64,000 nt of DNA, from the NCBI GenBank assembly GCA_033439765.1, contig JAULSN010000006.1:1736001-1800000 (forward strand). The letters run 5' to 3'. A program made the translations under genes and the position numbers. Below are positions 12,780 to 22,454 of the stretch, piece after piece. Source of the DNA: Lasiosphaeria ovina. Its lineage: Eukaryota > Ascomycota > Sordariomycetes > Sordariales > Lasiosphaeriaceae. The notes under the pieces were generated by a model, which had not been told where the DNA came from, did not search any database, and worked only from the letters and a program-made list of their open reading frames with translations. The stretch's first letter is position 1, and each line of letters begins with the position of its first letter.

Positions 12780-14560
12780 TGCTTATATACACTCATAGTT
12801 AAGAAATCTTCGTCTCTTGATAGTTTTATTCGTCTTGGTGATATCGGTCCGGCCGTGAAGCGCCCTGATGGCTGCCTGTCGGACGTCCTCGTTCTAATCT
12901 TCAAGCCGTGCTACGATGCCTTGAAGCATTTCCTGGGTAAGGTCCGTCTGGTTTTGAAGCGCCTTAATGGTTACCTGTCGGACGTCCGCGTTCTGATCTT
13001 CGAGCCGTGCTATAATGCCTTGAAGCACATCCTCGGTAAGGTCGGTCTGGCCTTGAAGCGCCTTAATGACTGCTTGTCGGACTAACCTGTCCTAATCTTC
13101 GAGCTATGCCACAATACCTTGAAGCACCATCTCGGCGAAGTCGGTCCGGTCTCGAAGTGCCTTAATGGCTGCCTGTCGAACGTACCTGTTCTGATCTTCG
13201 AGCCGTGCTGTGATGCCTTGAAGCATCTCCTCGGTGAGGTCGGTCCGGCTTTGAAGCGCCTCGATGGCTGCCCGTCGGACGTCACAGTCATTATCTTCGA
13301 GCCGTACTACGATGCCTGAAAGCATCTCCTCGGTGATGTCGGTCCGGCCTTGAAGCGCCTTGATGGCTACCCGTCGGATGTCCTGGTTCTGATCTTCAAG
13401 CCGTGCTACGATACCTTAAAGTACTTCCGGTAAGCCTTGATGCTAATGGCTTATAACACGTAAGATAATAATATATAGGCGTTTGAAGGTAGGGTCGGTT
13501 AGCTAGGAAGATACGAGATTTATGATACTGGATAGTACTGCTGTTCGTTCGGATAGCGACTTCAGAAGAGTCAGTTTTGCATCTTCAGTTGCTTGCTTTA
13601 ACGCATTGATCAGAACCTGCTCTGGGCACTCCATTTCACGGGTTAATAAGGAACTTTCCGTAAAGTCGTATTCGAATAGCAGCCATTGTTCCAGTTGGTT
13701 TTCTACCTTCGCTCGAAGTTTCGTAAAAGCTGACTCCCTCCGTTCGACTTCGCTTAGGCAATACATGACTAGTCGCTAATACGTAGGACCTAGGAGGTCG
13801 CGTGGCTCTTCCTCAATCGTCTGGAAGAAGCCGAGTACCTTCCTATCAGCATCGAGTAAACCGGCAACAAAGCGCCAGAAGATATCGTAGCGAGGATCGT
13901 ATTTATGCTCCTGAAGGAAAGTAGCGGTTTTGATATTACTACACTCTCCATTGCTGAGTTGTAGACAGTTAAGGGGTTTGTCTGCTTTCCACTGCCGTAC
14001 GAAATACCGTGCTGCAAAATACTCTTGGAAAGTCAAGTGCAAAAAGTGGTAAGATCGGTTCCGGTGTTTCGACGAGAGATCTGACGTCCGTAGAAATGAG
14101 AGGCGCTTGCAAGTGGTGTCTAGCGAGACTCGCGCTCTAGCAGGTTTAAACTGCCTCTATATCGCATTGCGGTGCTCTGGCCGAAAGTCAATCACTTCAT
14201 TATAGAGACCTGTAAAGGCTAAGCCCTCAAGAAGAGGGAGTTCGGCCTCGATGAAGTCCTCGACGTCTGATAGAGGTAGTTCCTGGACATAGTTATGTGT
14301 CACCACTTGCTGTCCGTTTTGTTGTTGCTTCCCTAATTGGACGATATCCTTCTTCCATAAGCTTTGCTCGATGGCGCTGTAGATAGCCGTCATGGTCTGC
14401 GGGATTAGCTTATCGCCGAGTTTGCTCCAGGTGCAACAGAGCGCATCCAGCTGAACATACTAGCGTGAAGGAATATGAAGCTGCGGGCCTCGCCCACGTC
14501 CTTCCCCATCACACTCGCGCAGACGGTCACGTGGACCACCTGCCTCAACCCTGCTCCTGC
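12780..14560 (-). pseudogene. Broken NLR: NACHT C-terminal half plus HEAT repeats
   Basis: Read right to left in one frame: QYVQLDALCCTWSKLGDKL-type helices (about 14470), IYSAIEQSLWKKDIVQL (14390), a helical region, then YHFLHLTFQEYFAARYFV (about 14045-13990), the winged-helix end of fungal NACHT modules. A helical linker follows (13770-13503), then six or more 33-aa HEAT repeats (13440-12845). NACHT-HEAT proteins are NOD-like receptors used in allorecognition or defence. In-frame stops at 14157, 13776 and 13503 are TAG where Gln or Trp is expected, and a 4-bp loss in the last repeat shifts the frame. The effector domain and the NACHT P-loop are not found upstream of 14560, so the 5' half is missing. 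The TAG stops fit mild RIP. Confidence 0.75.
12845..13440 (-). repeat. Tandem 99-bp repeats coding for 33-aa HEAT units
   Basis: About six units of 99 bp with units starting near 12846, 12941, 13040, 13139, 13238 and 13337. The unit reads roughly LQGIxARLEDQNRxVRQ followed by AAIKALRxRTDLTEEM. Neighbouring units are very similar at DNA level. The unit at 12846 lacks 4 bp, which breaks the frame. Confidence 0.85.
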
Positions 14561-15198
14561 ATCTTCAAGTACATTCATAATCCGCTATAGTACTAGCTCC
14601 GGGCAAGTCAGAAGAGAGAGGTGAAGCGGCGGTAGATAGTATAAAGGCGTAGCTTAGTACCCATCGTACGAAGTTGCTAGCTGATACGCTGGGATAGAAA
14701 GGAGTTACTAACGCTCCTCGTCAGAAACCACTCCGACTCGGCTTATAACGCCGTAAGGCGGCCAAATATGGGAATATAACAAGACATAATCATCAACGTC
14801 TCAACGGGATTTACTATATCAGTCAGGCGCCTGGCCATTCAGGGAGCTCCATCTTGCCGCCAAACCTGCACATACAAACATTCCTAGGATCAATTACTTC
14901 CAAAACTGTAAGATCTTGCTCGGTACTGAGACGGGGGTTGTGGAGATCCGTCTCATCAACATGGAACTGGGAGGGATCTAGATCTACTGCCGAATGCTAA
15001 TTATCCGCCTGGGACTACCTCCGCATAACAACTCCCGCGCGGCCTCGGTACGTTCGATAACAACCCAAGGGTATAAAATCATCTTCTCTCTTTACAAAAA
15101 CCACAAGGCTCATTATTTTTTTTTAGCTATACTCAAGTTTTACAATATCTACTTACTAAACCACTCGCAACTTTCAGCCTAGTCAACGCCACACAGCC
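14561..15198. other. Intergenic region, no gene seen
   Basis: Upstream of the CmcJ-like gene relic. The part near 14561-14700 may still hold eroded NLR sequence, but I cannot read a domain in it. The stretch 15060-15180 is AT-rich with pyrimidine runs and may be promoter/5' UTR. Confidence 0.4.
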
Positions 15199-16103
15199 AT
15201 GATACTTGACGCCGACCTAGCCATCAAAGATACGGCGCGCCAGATACAGGCCAACCTCAACTACCTGCTCCCCAATGGGCCCTCCATCAACCGCGGCTTC
15301 GTATCAGCCGGCATCGAGCGCAACACGGGCCGCTACGGGCCGTTTCCAACCATGATCCGCGACGGCCGGACGATCCGGCCCCACTTCTCGCTCGACCGGC
15401 ACGGCTTCGAGCTGCTCGACGCGCCTACCTCCGTCGCCAACTTTGCCAACTCGGCCGCCATCGAGGTCACCCACTCACCGAGGTGCGCGATCATGTGCAG
15501 CGCGCGTTGGACGCCAGCCTCGTCGTGCCCACGAGCTGGATGCTGCGCACGTCGGGCGCCATCCCGCCCCGCGAAAAACAAGAACCATACCGCCACTACG
15601 GCGGGCTGCAGCCGGCCACGGGCGAAGTGCACGTCGACACCGAGCCCAGCCGGCAGGCGGCCTACGCGCAGCGCATGTACGCGCAGGTACGACCAGAAGG
15701 AAAGGGCTTCAAGCGCTTCGTCATTTCGAGCATCTGGCGCACCTTCAGCCCCCCGCCGCAGGACTACCCGCTGGCCGTGTGCGACACGCGCAGCGTGCGC
15801 AAGGACGAGGGCACGCCCAACGTGCTATGGGTCGTAGACCAGATGCCCGACGACCTGCTAGACCCGGCGATCGGGGACGACAACGCGCAGCCGCTGGCGG
15901 CGGCAATCTTCAGGCATAGCCCGGACCATCGCTGGTGGTACTTTTCGCGCATGGCAAGAGACGAGGTGCTGCTGTTCAAGTTCCATGACAGTGATCGGAG
16001 CGTGGGCTGGCGGGTGCCGCATTCGGCGTTTTGGGATGGGAGTTTGGAGGGTGCAAATACGAGGGAGAGTATTGAGTGCCGGACGATTGCGTTTTTTGAG
16101 TGA
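15199..16103 (+). pseudogene. CmcJ/AsaB-like oxidoreductase, frameshifted
   Basis: ATG 15199 opens with ARQIQANLNYLLPNGP, then NTGRYGPFPTMIRDGR and FSLDRHGFELLDAPTSVANF, the N-terminal blocks of the CmcJ / GA4-desaturase-like family (2-oxoglutarate/Fe-type oxygenases of secondary metabolism). Near 15470 the frame must shift by one base: coding continues in another frame with EVRDHVQRALDASL, then WRTFSPPPQDYPLAVCDTRS, SPDHRWWYFSRMARDEVLLF, VPHSAFWDGS and RESIECRTIAFFE, the standard C-terminal blocks, ending at 16103. Both halves are intact apart from this one shift. It is a fresh pseudogene or a sequencing error; no intron fits, since the only GT...AG across the site would be far too short. 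No biosynthetic cluster partners are visible. Confidence 0.72.
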
Positions 16104-17032
16104 GGTAGAGATATGGTTAAAGTACCGTGGTGTGCGGGCGTATACGCGATAATTCTTTCTCCCACTGTTGTCGAGGCAGGTGCGGAGATGTTAGCGTTCT
16201 ATTCCCTCTCAGATTATCAGAGAGCGTCGGCCGTGGTTGCCCTGACGTTCCGAGCTTTGGCTGTCAAGGTACTGCTTATTAGGCGTGGTGTCAAAAGGAG
16301 AGGTTGGTCTAGGCTGTCAAAGGAGATGTTACTCCAGGCTGGTCCATGAGCATGGTTGAGAAAAGGGGCTCTAGCCAGGCAACAAGGTCGTAGCTGAGAC
16401 GATTGCACTCGCAACATTGAAAGTTTTGTAAAGCGGGATATGTCCACAAGAGGCACCTAGAAGGTAATCGCCGGATAAACGAGCTTGGCGGGGCTGAAGG
16501 CGCTGCAATGTCACCTTTGATGACGGGTCAATTTATTAAAAATAGCCGAAGCGAGAATATCAACCGAGTACTCCCATTCTATGGCATGTTACAATTGACA
16601 CTTCTGAGCTTGCAAGTGGGGCCAATGCATTGGGACATAAAGCTAGAACCTATAATTACCATATAGTTAACTTTCCCTGTCGACGAGTTTTCTTTCATTA
16701 ACCAGCCTTCAAAACTCTATTACCACCCTAAATAGCGAGAAACCTGCCATACCTCGACAGTCTTCTCCCTTCGTAGGCTATACCGACCGTATTAGCTTCG
16801 TAAGTTATACCGATTATACTTATACCAGCCGCATTAGTCTCATAGGCTATACTAGTTATATTACCTATAATAGCCTTAATAGTTCCGGGAGCTAACCTAA
16901 CCTTAGAAAGCGAAGTAGAGGATATAATTATTATTAGGCTACGACGCCGTAATTAACCCCGTAAAACCCCGTAAGGCTCCTTCTTCTAAGAAACCGGAAA
17001 CCCTTAGAGCTTTATAATTAATAAGGAATAGG
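16104..17032. other. Border from unique sequence to RIP-mutated repeats
   Basis: 16104-16650 is unique, non-coding sequence. From about 16690 composition changes abruptly: TATACCGATTATA/TATACTAGTTATA-type stretches rich in TA and poor in CA, typical of the repeats that follow. No gene seen. Confidence 0.45.
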
Positions 17033-18789
17033 TATCACCGTATAGTCGATTTAATAAGACAGGGCTACACTAATCATCGCTATATTCGTAGAATCTAAAG
17101 CTAAGGAAAGAAAAAGAAAAGAAAGTTCTAAAAGGCTGCGCGGTGCGCGGAGAAGTGGGCTAGGTTTTGTGGGTCACGTAGTAGGACTTAGTACGGGCCA
17201 CTAATAGCGGGGTTACTTAGTTAGCTCGAGTCGTATAGCGTACGATCGATTAGGGCCACCTAAATATCCTTCGTACCTACTATAATACTACCCCCGGGTT
17301 AGAAAAAAGCTTCGCCTCGAAGCTTAACCCCCTTAGCTTATCGACGTCGGGTCATCCTATATAGCGGATGGCCTTTTACTATAGGTTTATTATCGTCTTA
17401 GTATAGTTCTTCGAACCTATCCCCCTTAGCTACTTATAGCTACTTATCGAGCTATACGGGCGGTCCGGCTTTATCGGGGTAGGTATCGTAATATTCCTTT
17501 AGGAGAATTAGGGAGTTCTTAAAGTCTTCGGTATAATATTAAGTAGCGTCGGGAGCCTACCCGCGCTATTGAACTTAGTACTAGAGTTTTCTATAGTACG
17601 ACCGCGATATTAATACTTATTCTACGATCTATTCTTACTTATTATTAATCGTCTCTCTTTCTAGGTTTAAATCCTCCTAATTAGGTAATAGGTTATTTAG
17701 GTATAAGCGTAGGTAGTCCGTATAGAATACGTTAGTCCTTTACTATCCCTTAGGTATTTCTAGTTTATAGTTATACCCGTTAGGGCTGGACCTCTCTAAA
17801 ACCTTAAAGTATTATTATATTAGCGGGAAGTCTAATTTTAAGCTAGGCCGATCGATCGATTATATCTTTTTAATTATATAAACTTAGTTATTAATATCGA
17901 AGTCGGGTATTCGGCGGTACTTATTAGCTTCCTAAGTTTAACGCTTTTATACCTTTATAATAATATCCTTTATAGTATTAATATATCCCTCTAGGGTTTT
18001 AGCTATTTCCTAAGCCTCTTATTAGGTTATCTTCTCTAATTATTAGAGGTCGGGGTTAGAGAGGTCTATTCTTCTTATCTAATTATAGTATATTAGTATA
18101 AGGAAACTAAAAAGGACCTCGTACGGCTAGAGTTCTATATTATCTTAAGGAGTTAAATTCTAGACCGTATTTATAGTTAGTATAAATTTCGACTAATTAT
18201 CCTAATAGTAAGAGATAAATATTTATAATTATTAATTAATCTATTAATAAAGGTTTTCTACTTATCTTATAGTTTATTTATACTTAGAGGATAATAATTT
18301 CTAATAAATCCCTAAGAGCTTTACTAACTCGTTTATAAATTTAGAAATAAATTAAGGACCTCGATCGTTAATAACTTTAAAGGGTAACCTAAATATACGA
18401 TATAATCCCTTATAATATATACGGGTAACCTCGATTATTATAATAATAGAATAATACGGTATATATTAAGAGGCTTTATTTAAGTAATTAATAATTATAA
18501 AGAGGTTATTATACTTATATTTATCCTTTAGTAAAGACTTAAAGTTAACGATTAATCTACTTTAAATTCTTTAAGGTAACGGAATCGGGTATAATAGACT
18601 AGGAGTCTTATCTCGTAGGACTTTAGTAGATTTATATTTATAGTTAATAATAAATCTATTTATATCGATACTTAGACCCGCTTACTAGTAGAGTTCCTTT
18701 AATATTTTCTATATCTTATTTCTTCTAAGGTAGGCTAAGGGAAGTCGGGAATATATTTTATCGATAATTTAAGTATATAATTACGTTAT
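17033..18789 (-). mobile_element. Ty3/gypsy remnant: 3' LTR and integrase
   Basis: 17033-17287 (255 bp) matches the 281-bp LTRs at 34512 and 41141: same TATCACCG start and the shared ATTCGTAGAATCTAAAGCTA core. It is followed by the same polypurine tract (minus strand CCCGGGGGTAG). Further inside, the minus strand reads integrase blocks matching the 34512 element: RLPLAYLRRNK, DKTPSLLYPIPLP and INDRGPQFISKFINELVKLL near 18350, which holds a catalytic Asp. Many stops; heavily RIP-mutated. The element is cut at 18789 by a copia LTR and I cannot find its continuation at 19543. Confidence 0.7.
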
Positions 18790-19542
18790 TATTAAAGTAT
18801 GGCTAGTTACTAGGGTTGTAGGTCCTGAAGTGCAGGGCACTGCAGTAGCTGTGTTGGAGTTGTGAGTGTTGTGGCTGTTGTGTGGTGCTGAGGGCGCTAT
18901 ACCTAGATTGTTTACTTTGCCCCACAGCACCCTCTCGAAACCCCTATACGTCTTGGCACACGTAAGACAAGCCCACTAGAAGACTATAGAATACAGAGCT
19001 GTCTACGAAGCCTGTGGGCCTCTAGAACCTTCTAGAGAGCCCACCTTAGGTCTATATAGACCTGTCCTTTCTCTTAGATAGATTTCCTTAAGCAAGCAAG
19101 CAAGCCTCTTATTGTGAGTATAAAAGAAAGCAACAAGTAAGCACTGCACTCACCACTCTTTGTACTATACTTCTTCTATAATACAACTCCTCTCTGTCTT
19201 CTTCAGCACCCACAGTTGGTCCCGAAGACCCTGACTGCAGGGCAGAGTCCCCTACAGCCTACGAGGTAGACTGCTGAGCAGAGTCCTCACAGTCTGAGTG
19301 GCAGGCCTGTAGCAGAGTTCTACAGACCTATAGTCAGTCAGCCTGCTTCCCTCAGTGCCTTACAGAAGCACTGTTGTATCGGACCGTAGGGCACAGCTCC
19401 CTACAGTCTACCCTGCACTTGATCGACCTACCCTGCACTTGGTTCCCGATATACGCTACACGCCTTGCTTCCGCTGCGCCTGCTGCCCTGCGCACCCTGT
19501 ATAGGTGCTGAGTTCAGGCCTATACAGGAACGTAGTTCAACA
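18790..19542 (+). repeat. Ty1/copia LTR (753 bp)
   Basis: It starts TATTAAAG (from TGTTAAAG) and ends TTCAACA. It is near-identical to the 749-bp LTRs of the element at 21491, four bases longer because of one extra GCAA unit in AAGCAAGCAAGCAAGCC. It contains a TATAAAAG box near 19120. The flanks (GTTAT left, ATATC right) do not match, so this is not a clean solo LTR; it marks a recombination junction. Confidence 0.85.
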
Positions 19543-19983
19543 ATATCACTTAGGGTAAGTCTTCTTAAGCTTTCTAATAACGGTATTAATATAGAAGTTT
19601 TCATTAGTAGGGGAGTTGAGTTTAGCGAGCTTCTTATAGATAAATCGAAGTCTCATAAGGAAGGCTTATATCGAGGTAAATAACGCCCGGTCGATCTTTA
19701 TATATTCTATTACGAAGTCGGTTATTACTTCCTAGGTTAGGCGCGGGATTATACGCCGGATTAGGTTATATATAACTTTCGGATTCTTCTCTCTAGGGTT
19801 CTAGTTCTGAGCGTTAAGCTTCTCTTAAACTTACGTAGTTAAGGTCTGTAGAATAACGGCCTTGACGAAGGCTCTCTCGGTACGCTACTAGTCTTTCTTA
19901 TCCTTAAAGGTGGCGATAACTACGTTAGTGGCTCCCTCGGGAGCTCGAGGTTCCGGAATATCTTCTTCGACGTATCTCTCTAG
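19543..19983. other. Unassigned retroelement remnant
   Basis: AT-rich sequence between two LTRs. A minus-strand open stretch around 19890-19985 (YVEEDIPEPRAPEG) looks like a gag or linker remnant of an LTR element, but I cannot place it in a family. Confidence 0.3.
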
Positions 19984-20416
19984 TATTACAAACCGCTCGA
20001 CTATGTGGGTCAAGGTTATATCGTATATAGGCACTAGGGGTCTAAGAAGTAGATATAAAGAATGAATAAAGGGCAAGCTCCTATTATACGGGTAATATAG
20101 TTAAACTGGGTTTACTACTTAAAGTATATAAGTATAGAGAATATATATTACTTACTTAAGGAACTAAGTAAGCTCTATCTAAGACCGTGGTTACGGTTAT
20201 CGTATATATCTATCTTTAGTAGCTAATAAGAGCCTAGCTCTTACTTACCTACCTTATAAAGGTTGCCCGTTACCGGGCAAGCTAATAGGAGCGGGTAACT
20301 AAATACCCGCTACTAAGTAAGCTTCTCTTACCGGGTATACGTTAATTAGTAGGGTAGACCTATACCGGACCCTCCCGTACGTACAGGCTACCTAGTATAT
20401 AACGGGATCCATAATA
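19984..20416 (-). repeat. LTR of family 'Y' (433 bp), probable 3' LTR
   Basis: On the plus strand it runs from TATTACAAACCGCTCGA to GGATCCATAATA (from TGTTAC ... GTAACA, inverted ends). Copies are at 30376 and 41654, and a partial copy at 53699. The minus orientation is chosen because a purine tract (minus strand GGAGGAGGGG) lies next to its inner edge here and at 30793, and because gag reads on the minus strand next to the copy at 41654. Confidence 0.65.
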
Positions 20417-21490
20417 TAATACCCCTCCTCCAAGGTTAGCGCCCTAATAACTAACGCTTCCTTCCTCGGCTAGATACTAACCCCGGTAGGTCTTTCTTTT
20501 CCCTCCTATATTATCCGTAATTATATCCGCTAATCGTATTTCGAAACGTAAGGCAATTACTCCGCGTACCTCCTCCGATCGCTATATCGATTCCGCCGAT
20601 TATACTAATCTATTTAGCCTTAAAATACCTACCTACTCTCGTTATAAACGCCTTTACCTTACTAATTACCGCTTATCGTTATATAGCAAATTCTATAATT
20701 ATTATCTTCGTTCGGGCGCTAAGTAGTACGACGTATCGGGTATTAATCCGGTTATCCTTTATAGTCTACTTAATAAGAAGCGTCGCCTTAATTCCGAAAA
20801 GAAGGAGACCTTTTCCAAACTTCTTCGTCTTAAGGCCTAGTTACGCGCTCTCGAAACGCGCGCTAAGGCCGCATTTTCACGCGAGTTCGCCCTCATTAAG
20901 GAGGAGGAGCAGCTCGCTCCTTCCGTCCCTTCTCTCGGCGAGCTCGATCCTTCCCTCTAGGCTGGTTTTTCGCCTACGCCTTCCTTCCTTAACTAGACCG
21001 GCGATATACCCCAATTAACTAAGTCCCCGTAGGTACCTACCGCGAGTTCCTCGACTAGGCCTTAATATAGCGCGTTATATAGAGTGGTTCTTAATAATTA
21101 AGTAGGGTCGCTAGTCTAGTAGTATAATACGTTAGACGAGTAGACTAGTTATAAAGGCCTATTTCTAAGAACGAAATAGGCCCGTAATAATCTTATACGT
21201 TTAATAAGGTCGTAGGTTCGAATCCTACGCGATTTATTATTTTTATATTTTTCTAGATCGTCCCCGGCGCCTCGGAGCTACCTACGTAGGCTCCCTAAGC
21301 CGGTCTAGATTTCATTAGTAGAATTCTTGGATTTTCTCTAAATAGCTTAGAAATAAAACTAGTTCCTACGAGTTCTCCTTATTCCTATAATCGAGCTATT
21401 TAATTAGGTATTAGAGTTCTCCTTTTACGATTCGAGAGTCCAAAACCTACTTAATATCGTACTCTTCCTCGAAGTCCTCGATTTCGATAT
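20417..21490. mobile_element. Family 'Y' 3' internal region, copy 1
   Basis: Shares its whole plan with 30793-32002: purine tract, a GCGCC-containing stretch, a plus-strand ORF, a tRNA-like module and a common tail ending near CGATTTCGATAT. The plus-strand ORF (about 20525-21200) reads ITPRTSSDRYIDSADYTN, YSKFYNYYLRSGAKQYDV, KEEEQLAPSVPSLGELDP, FSPTPSFLNWTGDIPQLT with TAG at several Gln/Trp positions. The product is unrecognised. The region is cut at 21490 by the copia element; the homologous copy continues with CCTAAGCC at that point. Confidence 0.55.
21105..21236 (+). other. tRNA-like module, copy 1
   Basis: Acceptor half GGGTCGC (21105) faces GCGATTT (21229-21235). A D-arm-like GTCTAGTAGTAT follows, and a perfect T-arm (GTAGG, TTCGAAT, CCTAC) with a B-box. 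In place of an anticodon arm there is a long insert holding a 10-bp perfect hairpin (GGCCTATTTC ... GAAATAGGCC). No anticodon loop with the invariant T33 can be placed, so it is not an ordinary tRNA gene. Confidence 0.5.
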
Positions 21491-22239
21491 TATTAAAGTA
21501 TGGCTAGTTACTAGGGTTGTAGGTCCTGAAGTGCAGGGCACTGTAGTAGCTGTGTTGGAGTTGTGAGTGTTATGGCTGTTGTGTGGTGCTAAGGGCGCTA
21601 TACCTAGATTGTTTACTTTGCCCTACAGCACCCTCTCGAAACCCCTATACGTCTTGGCATACGTAAGATAAGCCCACTAGAAGACTATAGAATATAGAGC
21701 TGTCTACGAAGCCTGTGGGCCTCTAGAACCTTCTAGAGAGCCTACCTTAGGTCTATATAGACCTATCCTTTCCCTTAGATAGATTTCCTTAAGCAAGCAA
21801 GCCTCTTATTATGAGTATAAAAGAAAGCAACAAGTAAGCACTACACTTACCACTCTTTGTACTATACTTCTTCTATAATATAACTCCTCTCTGTCTTCTT
21901 TAGTACCTATAGTTGGTCCCGAAGACCCTGACTATAAGGTAGAGTCCCCTACAGCCTACGAGGTAGACTGCTGAGCAGAGTCCTCATAGTCTGAGTGGCA
22001 GGCCTATAGCAGAGTTCTATAGACCTGTAGTCAGTTAGCCTGCTTCCCTTAGTGCCTTGTAGAAGCACTGTTGTATCGGACCGTAGGGCACAGCTCCCTA
22101 TAGTCTACCCTGTACTTGATCGACCTACCCTGTACTTGGTTCCCGATATACGCTATACGCCTTGCTTCCGCTGCGCCTGCTGCCCTGCGCACCCTGTATA
22201 GGTGCTGAGTTCAGGCCTATATAGGAACGTAGTTCAATA
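21491..22239 (+). repeat. 5' LTR of the copia element
   Basis: 749 bp, TATTAAAG to TTCAATA (RIP forms of TGTTAAAG and TTCAACA). Differences from the 3' LTR are mostly C/T at CpA. Confidence 0.9.
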
Positions 22240-22251
22240 GGTTATGAGCCC
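22240..22251 (+). promoter_or_regulatory. Primer binding site for a cleaved initiator tRNA-Met
   Basis: GGTTATGAGCCC directly follows the 5' LTR. It is complementary to GGGCTCATAACC, the anticodon arm of eukaryotic initiator tRNA-Met (CAT anticodon inside), not to a tRNA 3' end. Drosophila copia is known to prime from such an internal half-molecule. Confidence 0.7.
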
Positions 22252-22454
22252 GGGTTAGTAGCTACTACCCGGGATCTCTCGCCCTTAGCGTTCGACGACT
22301 AAGTACACCTTTCGGATCGATCCAGGCCAGCCCACAGGCTGTAAGTCCTACCCTTCGGCACACTCAGGAGGGCATAGTACCCCTGAACCCCTATTCTTCA
22401 GGCTACCAACAGGTCTTTCTGCGCTTCAGACCCGCCTGAATCAAGTTATCTACT

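Noticed and set aside
18790..19542. Clean solo copia LTR
   Set aside because: Flanking 5-mers (GTTAT, ATATC) do not match and the two sides belong to different sequences, so it is treated as a recombination junction.
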